A program made the translations under genes and the position numbers. A model generated the notes under the pieces. The model was not told the DNA's origin and did not search any database. It was given only the letters and a program-made list of their open reading frames with translations. This document shows, piece after piece, positions 17,227 to 26,473 of a DNA stretch of 64,000 nt (positions are counted from its first letter, which is position 1; each line of letters begins with the position of its first letter). Source of the stretch: an uncultured Microbacterium sp. (GTDB taxonomy: Bacteria; Actinomycetota; Actinomycetes; Actinomycetales; Microbacteriaceae); contig NZ_FLQR01000006.1 of the NCBI RefSeq assembly GCF_900078385.1, positions 310,001 through 374,000 on the forward strand, written 5' to 3'.

Positions 17227-17799
17227 ATGACCACCCGCACCGCCACCGCCGAGGCCGCCGCCGCACACGCTGCCCACACGCTCGGCACCTCGCTCTCGGC
17301 GGACGAGTTCAAGTCCCTCTTCCGCGGGCACCCGGGCGGGGTCGCGGTCATCACCGCCGACGCCGGCGACGGCCCCGTCGCGCTCACGGCCACCTCGGTC
17401 GCGTCGGTGAGCGCCGAGCCGCCGCTGCTCATCTTCTCCATCTCGGCGCAGTCATCGGCATCCGATGTGCTGTCGCGTGCGGAGACCGTCGTCGTGCACC
17501 TCCTCGACGCGCAGGACATCGACATCGCCAAGCTCGGCGCGACGAGCGGGGTCGACCGCTTCGCCGAGACGCACCGGTGGTCGCGCCTCGTGACCGGCGA
17601 GCCGGTCTATCACGACGTGCGCGCCTGGGTGCGCTGCGCCGTCATCGGCCGGATGGATGCTGGCGGCTCCACCGTCATCGCCGCGCACGCGCTGCAGTCG
17701 CGCCTCGAGCGCGACGTCGACGGGGGCGAGCACGGCGACGCGCTGGTGTACCACAACCGCACGTGGCACCGCCTCGGGGACCACTCGCGCATCGACTGA
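17227..17799 (+). CDS. Flavin reductase, HpaC-like FMN-binding split barrel
   Basis: 190-aa NAD(P)H:flavin oxidoreductase of the split-barrel family that serves two-component monooxygenases. FRGHPGGVAVITADAG, ALTATSVASVSAEPPLLIFS and SASDVLSRAETVVVHLL match the conserved FMN-binding core; Y165-like HGDALVYHNRTWHRL closes the domain. It is divergent from the sulfurtransferase and 1.2 kb after the SsuD-like oxygenase, for which it is a plausible reductase. Confidence 0.87.
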   Translation: MTTRTATAEAAAAHAAHTLGTSLSADEFKSLFRGHPGGVAVITADAGDGPVALTATSVASVSAEPPLLIFSISAQSSASDVLSRAETVVVHLLDAQDIDIAKLGATSGVDRFAETHRWSRLVTGEPVYHDVRAWVRCAVIGRMDAGGSTVIAAHALQSRLERDVDGGEHGDALVYHNRTWHRLGDHSRID

Positions 17800-17820
17800 C
17801 GCGGCGCGGCGCGCGACCCC

Positions 17821-17884
17821 GCGGGATGCGGTTCATCCGCGCCGAAGGGCGGGTGCGGGGCGTCGTGACCCGCACTTCGACGCG
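17821..17884. repeat. Dispersed repeat copy 1
   Basis: This spacer segment aligns without gaps with 63576-63639, at about 50 of 64 positions by eye; the core is GGGATGC-GTTCATC-GCGCCGAA-GGCGGGTG. Both copies are intergenic. It lies between the flavin reductase and response-regulator genes. Confidence 0.45.
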
Positions 17885-17942
17885 GGTGGACATCGCCGCC
17901 CCGACGGCGGAGGATGCGGGAGCCCGCCGCTAGCCTGACACC

Positions 17943-18563
17943 ATGACCTCGGTGCTCGTGCTCGACGACCACGACCTGATCCGCCGGGGCATCGCCGACA
18001 CGATCGACTCCGCCCCCGACTTCCACGTCGTCGCCGAGGCCGCGAGCGCCCATCAGGCCCTCGCCCGCACGCAGGCGACCTCCCCCGACCTCGCCGTCCT
18101 CGACATGCGCCTGCCCGACGGCGACGGCGCGCAGGTGTGTCGCAGCATCCGCTCCTTCTCCCCCGCGACCCGGTGCGTCGTGATCTGCTCCGTCGACGAC
18201 GACGCCGCCCGTGCCGCAGCGGCGGAGGCCGGCGCGGCGGCGTTCCTGCTCAAGAGCATCCGCGCCGCGGACCTGCTCGAGGCGCTGCGAGCCGTGGCTG
18301 CCGGCCGCACCCTGTCGGCGACGCTGCGGCCGCGGGTCGCCCCGACGAGGATGCGGGCGCGGAAGGATGCCGTGGAGCTGACGACGCGGGAGCGCGAGAT
18401 CCTCGAGCTCATCGGCACGGGGCTCGGCAACCGCGAGATCGGGCGGCGGCTGGGGATCGCGGAGAAGACCGTGAAGAACTACGTCACGGGCCTGCTCCGG
18501 AAGATCCAGGTGGAGAGCCGCACCCAGGCCGCGCTCTACGCCGTCCGCCGCACGCTCAGCTGA
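17943..18563 (+). CDS. Orphan NarL/LuxR-type response regulator
   Basis: 206-aa regulator with a receiver domain (acidic pocket LDDHD at 7-11, phosphoacceptor D54 in AVLDMRLPDG, K104 in FLLKS) and a C-terminal LuxR-type helix-turn-helix (LTTREREILELIGTGLGNREI, then KTVKNYVTGLLRKI). No histidine kinase gene is adjacent. It is close to the organosulfur genes and could regulate them, but could also belong to an unlinked kinase. Confidence 0.9.
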   Translation: MTSVLVLDDHDLIRRGIADTIDSAPDFHVVAEAASAHQALARTQATSPDLAVLDMRLPDGDGAQVCRSIRSFSPATRCVVICSVDDDAARAAAAEAGAAAFLLKSIRAADLLEALRAVAAGRTLSATLRPRVAPTRMRARKDAVELTTREREILELIGTGLGNREIGRRLGIAEKTVKNYVTGLLRKIQVESRTQAALYAVRRTLS

Positions 18564-18595
18564 GCCGCTCGGGCGACCCGCGAGCGCACGAAGAA

Positions 18596-18626
18596 GCGGC
18601 GCGGACCCCGGAGGGATCCGCGCCGC
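18596..18626. terminator. Bidirectional terminator hairpin
   Basis: GCGGCGCGGA-CCC pairs with GGGATCCGCGCCGC with a single bulge and a short loop. It lies between the convergent response-regulator and DoxX genes and probably ends both transcripts. Confidence 0.65.
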
Positions 18627-18642
18627 GTGTGCGGCCCGGGTA

Positions 18643-19233
18643 TCAGACGAGCCAGCGGAAGCGCTGCACGAGAGGCAGCTTCTTCCACATGGCACCCAGA
18701 CCCCACGTGTCGCCGGCCATCGTTGCCGCGACGACGATCAGGGCGAGTGCGTAGATGATGTGGTAGTCCACGAGCGGGTTGGTGGAGCCCGCCATGAACG
18801 GCCACTCGGCCAGGTACATCATGACCATGATCGCGGTGCCGGCGACGGCCGCGACGCGCGTGCCGATGCCCAGCATGATCGCGGCGCCGACGCCGAGCAT
18901 CCCCGCCATGAAGAGCACGTCCACGAGCGGGCTGGCGATGCTCTGGAAGAAGGGCTGCAGCGGGCCGACGACGGCGGGGCTGTTGAGGAAGCCCTGGGCC
19001 GGGGTGCCGCCGTTGATCCAGGCGCGCTCGATCGGGGTGGAGAACCCGAGGCCGAACGTCTTGTCGAGGAAGGCCCACAGGAAGATGAAGCCGGTCGCGA
19101 ACCGCGTGACGGCGAGCCAGCGACGGGCGGTCACGGAGGTGACCACCTCGGCCTGCAGGGCGAGGGGCTTCGTGGCGGCGGCGGTGCGGGCCGCCGCCAT
19201 CGGGAGGACGGTGGGAACCGCGTGAGTGGTCAT
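18643..19233 (-). CDS. DoxX-family membrane protein
   Basis: 196-aa integral membrane protein with four hydrophobic helices. The RWLAVTRFATGFIFLWAFLDK opening, LGVGAAIMLGIGTRVAAVAG and DYHIIYALALIVVA segments fit the DoxX/TQO-small-subunit family; members act in thiosulfate:quinone oxidation, redox control or unknown membrane roles. ATG at 19233 follows AAGGAGT at ideal distance; the longer in-frame extension lacks a site and is rejected. It stands as a single gene under a palindromic operator (19283-19297). Confidence 0.85.
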   Translation of the reverse strand: MTTHAVPTVLPMAAARTAAATKPLALQAEVVTSVTARRWLAVTRFATGFIFLWAFLDKTFGLGFSTPIERAWINGGTPAQGFLNSPAVVGPLQPFFQSIASPLVDVLFMAGMLGVGAAIMLGIGTRVAAVAGTAIMVMMYLAEWPFMAGSTNPLVDYHIIYALALIVVAATMAGDTWGLGAMWKKLPLVQRFRWLV

Positions 19234-19282
19234 TTCTCTGACTCCTTCTGCCCGTCGGCTCGTGACCTCAGGGCGATTCGTT

Positions 19283-19297
19283 TGTGGTCTGACCACA
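19283..19297. promoter_or_regulatory. Perfect 15-bp palindrome TGTGGTC-T-GACCACA (GntR/FadR-like operator)
   Basis: Perfect inverted repeat 50 bases before the DoxX start. Its core TGGTCTGACCA matches the TGGTCNGACCA form recognised by FadR-type GntR regulators. No intact GntR gene is in the window; the only one (62852) has lost its DNA-binding domain. Confidence 0.5.
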
Positions 19298-19373
19298 CTT
19301 ACGATCCTCGTTCGGCTCGCGCCGCGATAGGGACCTTCGTCCCAATGAGCATGGAGGAGCAGCCGACGCGGCG

Positions 19374-20144
19374 TCAGCGACCGCGGAAGAGGGGAGCCCG
19401 CTTGGCCTGGAAGGCGGCGAACCCCTCGCGGTAGTCCTCCGTGTCGCACAGGGCGACCTGCGCCGCGTTCTCGGCGTGCATCGACCGCCAGAGTCCGAGC
19501 CGCTCGTCGCGCAACTGCGCGATGAGCTGCTTGCTCGCGAGGAACGCGGCCGTCGCGCCTGCCGCGGCGCGGGCCGCGGCATCCATCGTCTGCTCCAGGA
19601 CCGCGTCGGCGGGGAAGACCTGGGAGAAGAGACCGGATGCCACCGCCTCGGCGCCGGTCATGAGACGCCCGGTGTAGATCAGGTCGAGCGTCTTGTGTGC
19701 ACCCAGCCGCTCGAAGAACAGCGCGTGCCCGCCGGAGTCGAGAGTCGCGCCGAGCGCGGCGAAGGGCGACCCGATCTTCGCGTTCTCCGCGACGTAGACG
19801 ACGTCGGTCGCGATGAGGAGGCCGAGTCCCACGCCGAGGCACGCGCCCTGCGCGGCCGCGAAGGTCGGGGCGGGAAACGCCGCCATCCGCTGGAGGAGCG
19901 GCTCGACGAGCCCGTCGAGGTAGCCCGAGACGTCGTCGTTCCGCGGGTCGACGCCGGAGATGTCACGGCCGGCGCAGAACGCGCGTCCCTCGCCCCGCAG
20001 CACGAGTGCGCGGACCCCCGCGAGCTCCGCCTCGGCGTACGCGTCGGCGAGGTCGCGCACCGCCTGCTCGTCGAGCGCGTTGAGGCGGTCGGGGTTCTCG
20101 AGCACGATCTGCGCGACGGCGCCGTCGATGCGGAGGTCGATCAT
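19374..20144 (-). CDS. paaG: Enoyl-CoA isomerase/hydratase, PaaG-like
   Basis: 256-aa crotonase. PaaG isomerises ring-1,2-epoxyphenylacetyl-CoA to oxepin-CoA. Oxyanion-hole segments are AFCAGRDISG and ACLGVGLG. The two hydratase glutamates are absent, whereas an Asp is kept in TLDSGG, matching the Asp that PaaG uses; the tail DYREGFAAFQAKRAPLFRGR closely resembles PaaG. An AGGAG site precedes the ATG. Last gene of the paaABCDE operon, eight bases after paaE. Confidence 0.85.
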   Translation of the reverse strand: MIDLRIDGAVAQIVLENPDRLNALDEQAVRDLADAYAEAELAGVRALVLRGEGRAFCAGRDISGVDPRNDDVSGYLDGLVEPLLQRMAAFPAPTFAAAQGACLGVGLGLLIATDVVYVAENAKIGSPFAALGATLDSGGHALFFERLGAHKTLDLIYTGRLMTGAEAVASGLFSQVFPADAVLEQTMDAAARAAAGATAAFLASKQLIAQLRDERLGLWRSMHAENAAQVALCDTEDYREGFAAFQAKRAPLFRGR

Positions 20145-20152
20145 GCGTGCTC

Positions 20153-21328
20153 CTAGACGTCGTAGTCCACCGCGACCCGGTCACTGGTCGGGTGCGATTG
20201 GCAGGTGAGGATGTAGCCGCGTTCGAGCTCGTCCGGCTCGAGCGCGTAGTTCTCGGTCATGTGCACGGAGCCGGTGAGGAGCCGGGCGCGGCAGGTGCCG
20301 CACACGCCACCGGCGCACGCGAACGGCGCGTCGGGACGCACGCGCAGGGCGGCAGTGAGGATGGACTCGTGCGCGTCGACGGGGCTCTGCACGGTCGCGG
20401 AGTGGCCGTCCAGCGTCACCTCGACCGTGACGACGGGCTGGTCGTCGCGGACGACGACGGGGCGGCGATCGCCTGGCTCGGGTCGCGGGTCGTCGCCGGT
20501 CGTGAACAGCTCGTACCGGACATGGGAGCGGTCGACGCCGATGTCGGCGAGGGTGTCGCGGCAGAGCTGCACGAGGTCGAGCGGCCCGCAGAGGAACCAC
20601 TCGTCGATCGTCTCGGGCAGCACGAGGGCGTCGAGGATCGTGCGGAGCTTCTCCGCGTCGATGCGGCCGGACAGCAGCGGCGCGGAGCGCTGCTCGCGGG
20701 AGAGCACGTGATGCAGAGCGAGCCGCGTCGGATAGCGGTCCTTGAGGTCGGCGAGGTCTTCGAGGAACATCACGTCGGTGCTCGAGCGGTTCGTGTAGAC
20801 GAGTGTCACGCGCGATGTGTCCGATCGCCCCAGCACGGCGGATGCGAGGGCCATCACCGGTGTGATCCCCGATCCTGCGGCGATCCCGGCGATGTGGGCG
20901 CCGTCGAGGTCGGCGAGTGAGGAGGTGAAGGTGCCCTGCGGGCTCATGACGTCGAGGGTGTCCCCGGGGCGCAGCCCGGTCTGCGCCCACGTCGAGAACC
21001 GTCCGCCGCGGTCGCGCTTGATCGCGATGCTCAGCGATCCCGGCGTCGGCGGGCGGCACAGGGAGTAGGAGCGGCGCATCTCCTGGCCGTCGAGCGTCGT
21101 CCGCAGCGCGACGTACTGGCCGGGCAGGTAGCCGTAGTCCTCGCGCAGCGCGCTCGGCACCGCGAAGGTCACCTCGATGGCATCCGCCGTGAGCGGTCGT
21201 ACCTCGGTGACGGTCAGCGGGTGGAAGCGCGCGCGGGTGCGGCCGGGGGCCGTGGGTCCGCCGACGGCGCTGTGCAGGAAGGCGTCGGCGACGGCATCCG
21301 CGGTGCCCGTCGGCTGCGGAACAGCCAT
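20153..21328 (-). CDS. paaE: Phenylacetyl-CoA epoxidase reductase PaaE
   Basis: 391-aa reductase passing electrons from NADPH to the PaaABC oxygenase. FAD domain with MRRSYSLCRPP, NAD(P) domain with GIAAGSGITPVMALA and FLCGPLDLV, and a C-terminal plant-type 2Fe-2S domain with CAGGVCGTCRARL plus a later ILTCQSHP Cys. The ATG at 21328 shares one base with the paaD stop (TGATG); the in-frame extension to 21391 is inside paaD and rejected. Confidence 0.94.
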   Translation of the reverse strand: MAVPQPTGTADAVADAFLHSAVGGPTAPGRTRARFHPLTVTEVRPLTADAIEVTFAVPSALREDYGYLPGQYVALRTTLDGQEMRRSYSLCRPPTPGSLSIAIKRDRGGRFSTWAQTGLRPGDTLDVMSPQGTFTSSLADLDGAHIAGIAAGSGITPVMALASAVLGRSDTSRVTLVYTNRSSTDVMFLEDLADLKDRYPTRLALHHVLSREQRSAPLLSGRIDAEKLRTILDALVLPETIDEWFLCGPLDLVQLCRDTLADIGVDRSHVRYELFTTGDDPRPEPGDRRPVVVRDDQPVVTVEVTLDGHSATVQSPVDAHESILTAALRVRPDAPFACAGGVCGTCRARLLTGSVHMTENYALEPDELERGYILTCQSHPTSDRVAVDYDV

Positions 21329-21813
21329 CAGTGCACCTTGAAGTGATCGAAGGGCTCGAGGCACGAGCGGCACTCGTAGAGCGCCTTGCACGAGGTCGAC
21401 CCGAAGCGCGACACCTCACGCGTGTCGAGCGAGCCGCATTGCGGGCACCGGACGGCGAGCTGCACGGGCAGCGGGCCGGCGGCTCGGCGACCCGCCGGGC
21501 TGGAACCCGTCGGCGGCGCGATCCCGTACGCCAGCAGCTTGCGCTTGCCGTCCTCGCTCATCCAGTCCGTCGTCCACGCGGGCGACAGCGTCAGCCGCAC
21601 GTCGACCTCCGCGAACCCCGCGCGCGTGAGGGCCAGCACGACGTCGTCGCGGATGGCGGACACGGCCGGGCAGCCGGAGTAGGTCGGCGTGATCGTGACG
21701 GTGACGCGCTGCCCCTCGACCTCGACGCCGCGCAGCACCCCGAGGTCCTCGATCGTGAGCACCGGGACCTCCGGGTCGCAGACGGCGGCCGCCGCCTCCC
21801 AGGCCGTCACCAT
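21328..21813 (-). CDS. paaD: Phenylacetyl-CoA epoxidase assembly protein PaaD
   Basis: 161-aa protein with an N-terminal MIP18/DUF59 domain (DPEVPVLTIEDLGVLRGVEV, TPTYSGCPAVSAI) and a C-terminal zinc ribbon with Cys pairs CPQC and CRSC plus a middle SCKALYEC. PaaD helps install the metal/Fe-S centres of the epoxidase. Start at 21813 overlaps the paaC 3' end by seven bases, and length matches known PaaD. Confidence 0.92.
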   Translation of the reverse strand: MVTAWEAAAAVCDPEVPVLTIEDLGVLRGVEVEGQRVTVTITPTYSGCPAVSAIRDDVVLALTRAGFAEVDVRLTLSPAWTTDWMSEDGKRKLLAYGIAPPTGSSPAGRRAAGPLPVQLAVRCPQCGSLDTREVSRFGSTSCKALYECRSCLEPFDHFKVH

Positions 21814-22634
21814 GTCGCACCCGGATGGCGCCGCGCCAGGACCTGCATCTCGGCGAGGAGGAAGGCGAGCTGCGGGAAGTGCCGCCCATGGCGCCCGCCC
21901 GCCGCCGAGGGCTGGACGGCGGGCGTCTCCAGCTCGGCCTCGGCGAACACCGCGGCGATGACCGCGTCGAACGGCGCGCGCAGGCTCGACGGCCGCACCG
22001 CGACGCCCTCGAGCGCATCGATGAGCGGCGTGTCCCGGAAGAGCTCGTCGACGTACGGCCACACGTCGCCCACGGCGCGGATCATCCGGCGCCGCGACTC
22101 GTCGGTCCCGCCGGCGAGGCGCAAGGTCCACTGCACGGCGTGGTCGCGGTGGTATTCGACCTCCTTGACGGCCTTCGCGGCGACGGCGGCGAGTGTCTCG
22201 TCCGCCGACCCGGCGAGGGCCGCGTAGAGCTCGAACAGGTACGCGGATGCCACGAGCTGACGCGCGATGGTCTGCGCGAAGTCGCCGTTGGGCTGGGCGA
22301 ACAGCCACGCGCACCGGAATTCCGGCTCGTCCCGGAAGTACGCCAGGTCGTCCTCGGTGCGGCCGTCGAACGTGCCCGCGTAGTGCAGCAGCGAGCGGGC
22401 GTGGCCGAGCAGATCGAGGGCGATGTTCCCGAGGGCCATGTCCTCCTCGAGCTCGGGGGCGCGCGCGATCCAGCCGGCGAGCTGCTGGGCGAGGATGAGC
22501 GCGTCGTCGCCGAGCCAGAGGGCGTACGCGGCGACCTCCGCCGTCGCGGCACGGCCCTCCGCGCCCGCGAGCTCGGCGCTCAGCTGCACCTCGTCGACGG
22601 TGACGTCGCCGTGCGCGTCGTATCCGGCGTTCAC
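21807..22634 (-). CDS. paaC: Phenylacetyl-CoA epoxidase structural subunit PaaC
   Basis: 275-aa ferritin-like helical subunit that scaffolds PaaA. Typical runs are LWLGDDALILAQQLAGW, ALGNIALDLLGHARSLLHYAG and KEVEYHRDHAVQW. GTG start at 22634 overlaps the paaB stop as GTGA; a longer frame to 22904 lies within paaB and is not used. Confidence 0.93.
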   Translation of the reverse strand: MNAGYDAHGDVTVDEVQLSAELAGAEGRAATAEVAAYALWLGDDALILAQQLAGWIARAPELEEDMALGNIALDLLGHARSLLHYAGTFDGRTEDDLAYFRDEPEFRCAWLFAQPNGDFAQTIARQLVASAYLFELYAALAGSADETLAAVAAKAVKEVEYHRDHAVQWTLRLAGGTDESRRRMIRAVGDVWPYVDELFRDTPLIDALEGVAVRPSSLRAPFDAVIAAVFAEAELETPAVQPSAAGGRHGRHFPQLAFLLAEMQVLARRHPGATW

Positions 22635-22936
22635 AGGTGGGGCACCCCCTCGGAGGCGGTGTAGTACCGCGCGTGGCGGAAGTTCTTGCCGGCGGGCGAT
22701 TCGAAGAACGCGCCCTTGGCGTCGGGGTCGCTCGTCGTGATGGCCTCCGCCGGCACGACCCACACCGACGTGCCCTCCCCGCGACGCGTGTACAGGTCGC
22801 GGGCGTTGCGCAGCGCGAGGTCGGCGTCGGGGGCGTGCAGCGACCCGGCGTGCACGTGCGAGAGTCCACGGTTCGCGCGGACGAACACCTCCCACAGGGG
22901 CCACGTGTCGCGATCGGAGGATCCGGGGGTCGTCAT
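22631..22936 (-). CDS. paaB: Phenylacetyl-CoA epoxidase subunit PaaB
   Basis: 101-aa small bridging subunit. The sequence WPLWEVFVRANRGLSHVHAG followed by SLHAPDADLALRNARDLYTRR is diagnostic of PaaB. Needed for correct assembly of PaaAC. Stop/start overlaps with both neighbours. Confidence 0.95.
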   Translation of the reverse strand: MTTPGSSDRDTWPLWEVFVRANRGLSHVHAGSLHAPDADLALRNARDLYTRRGEGTSVWVVPAEAITTSDPDAKGAFFESPAGKNFRHARYYTASEGVPHL

Positions 22937-23919
22937 CACGCCACCGCCTTCTCGTTCTTCTCCGCCTGGCGGCGCGCGTAGGCGACGGCGGCCTCCCGCA
23001 CCCACGCGCCGTCCTCGTGGGCGGCTCGGCGATGCTGCAGGCGCGCGGCGTTCATGGGCCCGCGACCGGCCAGCACCTCGTGGAACTCGGTCCAGTCGAT
23101 CTCGCTCGTGTGCCAGCGCTGCGCCTCGTCGTCCCAGCGCAGCTCGGGGTCGGGCAGCGTGACACCGAGGATCTCGGCCTGCGGCACGAGCATCCCGATG
23201 AACCGCTGCCGCAGCTCGTCGTTGGAGAAGCGCTTGATCTTCCAGGCCATCGACTGCGCCGAGTTCGGCGAGGACTCGTCGGGCGGCCCGAACATCATGA
23301 GCGACGGCCAGTACCAGCGGTCGACGGACTCCTGGGCCATCGCGCGCTGCGCGTCGGTGCCCTGCATGAGGGTCAGGAGGATCTCGAAGCCCTGCCGCTG
23401 GTGGAAGGACTCCTCTTTGCAGATGCGGACCATCGCACGCCCGTACGGGCCGTGCGACGCGCGGCACAGCGGCACCTGGTTGCAGATCGCGGCGCCGTCG
23501 ACGAGCCAGCCGATCGCGCCCATGTCGGCCCACGTCGGCGTGGGGTAGTTGAAGATCGAGGAGTACTTGGCCGTCCCCGCGATGAGCTGCGTCGTCATGT
23601 CGTCGCGCGTGATGCCCAGGGTCTGGGCGGCGGAGTACAGGTACAGGCCGTGCCCGGCCTCGTCCTGCACCTTCGCGAGGAGGATGGCCTTGCGCTTGAG
23701 GCTGGGCGCACGGGTGATCCAGGTGCCCTCCGGCTGCATGCCGATGATCTCGGAGTGCGCGTGCTGCGAGATCTGCCGGATGAGCGTCTTCCGGTAGCCC
23801 TCCGGCATCCAGTCGCGTGGTTCGATGCGCTGCTCCGCGTCGATGAGCGCGTCGAACGCCGCCTGCGCGGCGGCCGTGTCGTCCGCGGTCAGGGCGGTGA
23901 GATCCGGTGCGGTGGTCAT
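22936..23919 (-). CDS. paaA: Phenylacetyl-CoA epoxidase catalytic subunit PaaA
   Basis: 327-aa di-iron oxygenase subunit that epoxidises the ring of phenylacetyl-CoA. Signature segments: [34 protein letters not shown] (Glu/His iron ligands) and a second [14 protein letters not shown] ligand helix. ATG at 23919 follows AAAGGAG, and the operator 23931-23952 sits directly upstream. First gene of paaABCDEG. Confidence 0.96.
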   Translation of the reverse strand: MTTAPDLTALTADDTAAAQAAFDALIDAEQRIEPRDWMPEGYRKTLIRQISQHAHSEIIGMQPEGTWITRAPSLKRKAILLAKVQDEAGHGLYLYSAAQTLGITRDDMTTQLIAGTAKYSSIFNYPTPTWADMGAIGWLVDGAAICNQVPLCRASHGPYGRAMVRICKEESFHQRQGFEILLTLMQGTDAQRAMAQESVDRWYWPSLMMFGPPDESSPNSAQSMAWKIKRFSNDELRQRFIGMLVPQAEILGVTLPDPELRWDDEAQRWHTSEIDWTEFHEVLAGRGPMNAARLQHRRAAHEDGAWVREAAVAYARRQAEKNEKAVA

Positions 23920-23930
23920 CGTCGACTCCT

Positions 23931-23952
23931 TTACAGACCGTTCGTTCAGTAA
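23931..23952. promoter_or_regulatory. PaaR-type operator in front of paaA
   Basis: The 22-base site reads TTACAGACCG-TTCGTTCAGTAA on the plus strand. It shares TTAC, ACCG and TCGTTCAGTAA with the more symmetric site at 28141-28162 between paaF and paaR. It lies 12 bases before the paaA start, where a bound repressor would block transcription, so the paaA operon is probably a second PaaR target with its own promoter. Confidence 0.7.
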
Positions 23953-23954
23953 GT

Positions 23955-24371
23955 CTAGATGTCGGATGCCGAGGGGGCAACGGCGGCCGTCACGAGCGAG
24001 CGACCCCGGAACTCGGCGACGACGTCGCCGCTCTCGTCCGTGACGGTCACGTCGTACAGGCCGGTCCGGCCGCTCACCACGCGCCGCGTCGCGCGCGCCG
24101 TCAGCGTCTGCCCCTCGCGCGTGGCCTTGAGGAACGTGATCTCCGCGCCGGAGGCCACCGTCACGCGGTCGCCCTCGTTGCACGCGATCGCGAACGCGGT
24201 GTCGGCGAGCGCGAAGACGAAGCCGCCGTGGGTGATCTCGAAGCCGTTGAGCATGTCGTCCCGGACGACCATCGAGACGATCGACTCCCCGGGCTCGTCG
24301 CGCTGCACCTGCATGCCGAGCGCCGCCGAGGCGCGGTCGCGCTGCATCATCGGGCGGATGGCGGCGCTCAT
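23955..24371 (-). CDS. paaI: Hydroxyphenylacetyl-CoA thioesterase PaaI
   Basis: 138-aa hot-dog thioesterase that rescues CoA trapped in dead-end hydroxyphenylacetyl-Co[21 protein letters not shown] carries the conserved HGG and catalytic Asp region. Start overlaps the paaZ stop (ATGA); its stop ends only two bases before the paaA operator, so paaFHZI and paaABCDEG are adjacent but separately controlled units. Confidence 0.92.
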   Translation of the reverse strand: MSAAIRPMMQRDRASAALGMQVQRDEPGESIVSMVVRDDMLNGFEITHGGFVFALADTAFAIACNEGDRVTVASGAEITFLKATREGQTLTARATRRVVSGRTGLYDVTVTDESGDVVAEFRGRSLVTAAVAPSASDI

Positions 24372-26473
24372 GCCGCCACCTCCGCTGCGGACGATCCCGG
24401 GGGCGTCTCGGCCGGATCCCCCGTCGGGGTCTTCGCCACGAGGGTCAGGACGTCGTACTGGGCGACGATCTCGTCGCGCTGGTTGTGGATGACGGCGTCC
24501 CAGCGCACCTCGCCGTACTCGTCGGTCTCGCGGGGCGTGATCTGCTTCGCCGTCAGTGTCACGCGGATCTCGTCGCCCGGCGAGACCGGGGTGAGGAACC
24601 GCAGTGCCTCGAGCCCGTAGTTGGCCAGGACCGGGCCCGGCGCGGGGTCGACGAACAGGCCGGCGGCCCACGACACCAGGAGGTAGCCGTGCGCGACGCG
24701 TCCGGGGAAGAACGGATTGGCGGCGGCGGCCTCCTCGTCCATGTGCGCGTAGAAGGTGTCGCCGGTGAGGTGCGCGAACGTCTCGATGTCGGCGAGCGCG
24801 ACCTCCCGCAGGGGCGAGGCGAACTGGTCGCCGACCTGCAGGTCGGCGAGCGACTTCCGGAACGGATGCCGTCCCCCGCGGTCGGCCGCGGCACCCGCGT
24901 GCCAGACGCCGGTGAGCGCCGTGAGCATGTCGGGCGAGCCCTGCACGGCGGTGCGCTGCATGTGATGCAGCACGGCGCGGATGCCACCGAGCTCCTCGCC
25001 GCCGCCGGCGCGGCCGGGTCCGCCGTGCACGAGGTGCGGGACGGGCGCGCCGTGTCCCGTCGAGGTGCGGGCGTTCTCGCGACTGAGGAAGAGCACACGG
25101 CCGTTGAACGCGCCGATCCGGCTCAGCAGCTCGACGGCGACGGCGGGGTCGTGCGTCGCGACGCTCGTGACGAGCGAGCCCCCGCCGCGCGCGACGAGAT
25201 CGGCGGCCTCGGCGACCGTGTCGTAGGCGAGAACGCTCGCGACGGGCCCGAACGCCTCGACGGCGTGCACGGCCGGCGTCGCGGTGTCGTCGAAGCCGAG
25301 GAGGATCGGCGTCAGGAACGCGCCGTCGGGGGCCGGGCCCGTCGTGCCGTCGGCGCGGACCACGTCCGGCTCACCGAAGGAGCCGAGCAGCACCCGACCG
25401 CCGGCCGCGCGCAGCGCCTCGACCTGCCGGAGCACCTCCTCGCGCTGGGCGCGGGACACGAGCGGCCCCATCGTGACGCCCTCGGCGCGCGGGTCGCCCA
25501 CCACGACGCGCCGGTCGATCTTCTCGCGGACGGCCGCGACGAGGTCCTCGACGGCGTCGGCGGGCACGATCGCGCGGCGGATCGCCGTGCACTTCTGCCC
25601 GGCTTTCGCAGTGAGCTCGACGACGAGCTGCGAGACGTACGCGTCGAACTCGGGCGTGCCGGCGACGGCGTCGGGTCCGAGGATCGAGGCGTTGATGGAG
25701 TCGGTCTCGCGCGTGAAGCGCACCCCGTCCGGCGCCTGCGCGCGCAGGCGCTCGGCGGTGTCGGCGCTGCCGGTGAACCCCACGAGGTCGCCGAGGCGGA
25801 GGTGGTCGAAGAGCCCGGGCACCCCGCCGCTCACGAGCTGGAGCGTCCCGGCCGGGACGAGGCCGGAGTCGATCAGGATGCGCACCCAGGCCTCGGCGAC
25901 GTAGGCCGTGGGGGTCGCCGGCTTCACGAGGCTCGGGACGCCGGCGAGGAACGCGGGCGCGAACTTCTCCAGGGCGCCCCACATCGGGAAGTTGAACGCG
26001 TTGATCTGCACGGCGACGCCGGGCAGCCGCGTGTAGACGTGCTGACCGAGGAACGAGCCGTCCTTCGACAGCGGTTCGGCCGCTCCGTCGACGTACACCT
26101 GGGCGTTCGGGAGCTCGCGCCGCCCTTTCGACGCATAGGTGAACAGCACTCCGATGCCTCCGTCGACGTCGCCCAGCGAGTCGCGGTGCGTCGAGCCGGC
26201 GCTCCGGGACAGGTCGTACAGCTCCTGCTTGCGCTCGGTGAGCGCGAGGGCGAACTGCTTCAGCAGCAGCGCCCGCTGATGGAAGGTCAGTGCGCCGAGG
26301 GAGGCCTGTCCGCGGGTGCGGGCATGCGCGAGCGCGCCGACGAGGTCGGCGCCCGCCGCGCTCATGCGGGCGACGGTCTCGCCGGTGGACGCGTCGCGCA
26401 CGTCGACGGCGTCGACGTCGTCCGCCGGGGTCCACCACGCGTCGGCGAGATAGCTGGGCAGGATGCCGATCAT
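24368..26473 (-). CDS. paaZ: Bifunctional oxepin-CoA hydrolase / aldehyde dehydrogenase PaaZ
   Basis: 701-aa fusion. The N-terminal ALDH domain (to about 530) has the catalytic Cys in [12 protein letters not shown], a Glu in [11 protein letters not shown] and [14 protein letters not shown]. The C-terminal MaoC-like hydratase domain has [16 protein letters not shown] and [15 protein letters not shown]. It opens the oxepin-CoA ring and oxidises the resulting aldehyde. ATG at 26473 has GGAG six bases upstream and the ATGA overlap with paaH; an alternative ATG at 26485 is less favourable. Confidence 0.94.
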   Translation of the reverse strand: MIGILPSYLADAWWTPADDVDAVDVRDASTGETVARMSAAGADLVGALAHARTRGQASLGALTFHQRALLLKQFALALTERKQELYDLSRSAGSTHRDSLGDVDGGIGVLFTYASKGRRELPNAQVYVDGAAEPLSKDGSFLGQHVYTRLPGVAVQINAFNFPMWGALEKFAPAFLAGVPSLVKPATPTAYVAEAWVRILIDSGLVPAGTLQLVSGGVPGLFDHLRLGDLVGFTGSADTAERLRAQAPDGVRFTRETDSINASILGPDAVAGTPEFDAYVSQLVVELTAKAGQKCTAIRRAIVPADAVEDLVAAVREKIDRRVVVGDPRAEGVTMGPLVSRAQREEVLRQVEALRAAGGRVLLGSFGEPDVVRADGTTGPAPDGAFLTPILLGFDDTATPAVHAVEAFGPVASVLAYDTVAEAADLVARGGGSLVTSVATHDPAVAVELLSRIGAFNGRVLFLSRENARTSTGHGAPVPHLVHGGPGRAGGGEELGGIRAVLHHMQRTAVQGSPDMLTALTGVWHAGAAADRGGRHPFRKSLADLQVGDQFASPLREVALADIETFAHLTGDTFYAHMDEEAAAANPFFPGRVAHGYLLVSWAAGLFVDPAPGPVLANYGLEALRFLTPVSPGDEIRVTLTAKQITPRETDEYGEVRWDAVIHNQRDEIVAQYDVLTLVAKTPTGDPAETPPGSSAAEVAA

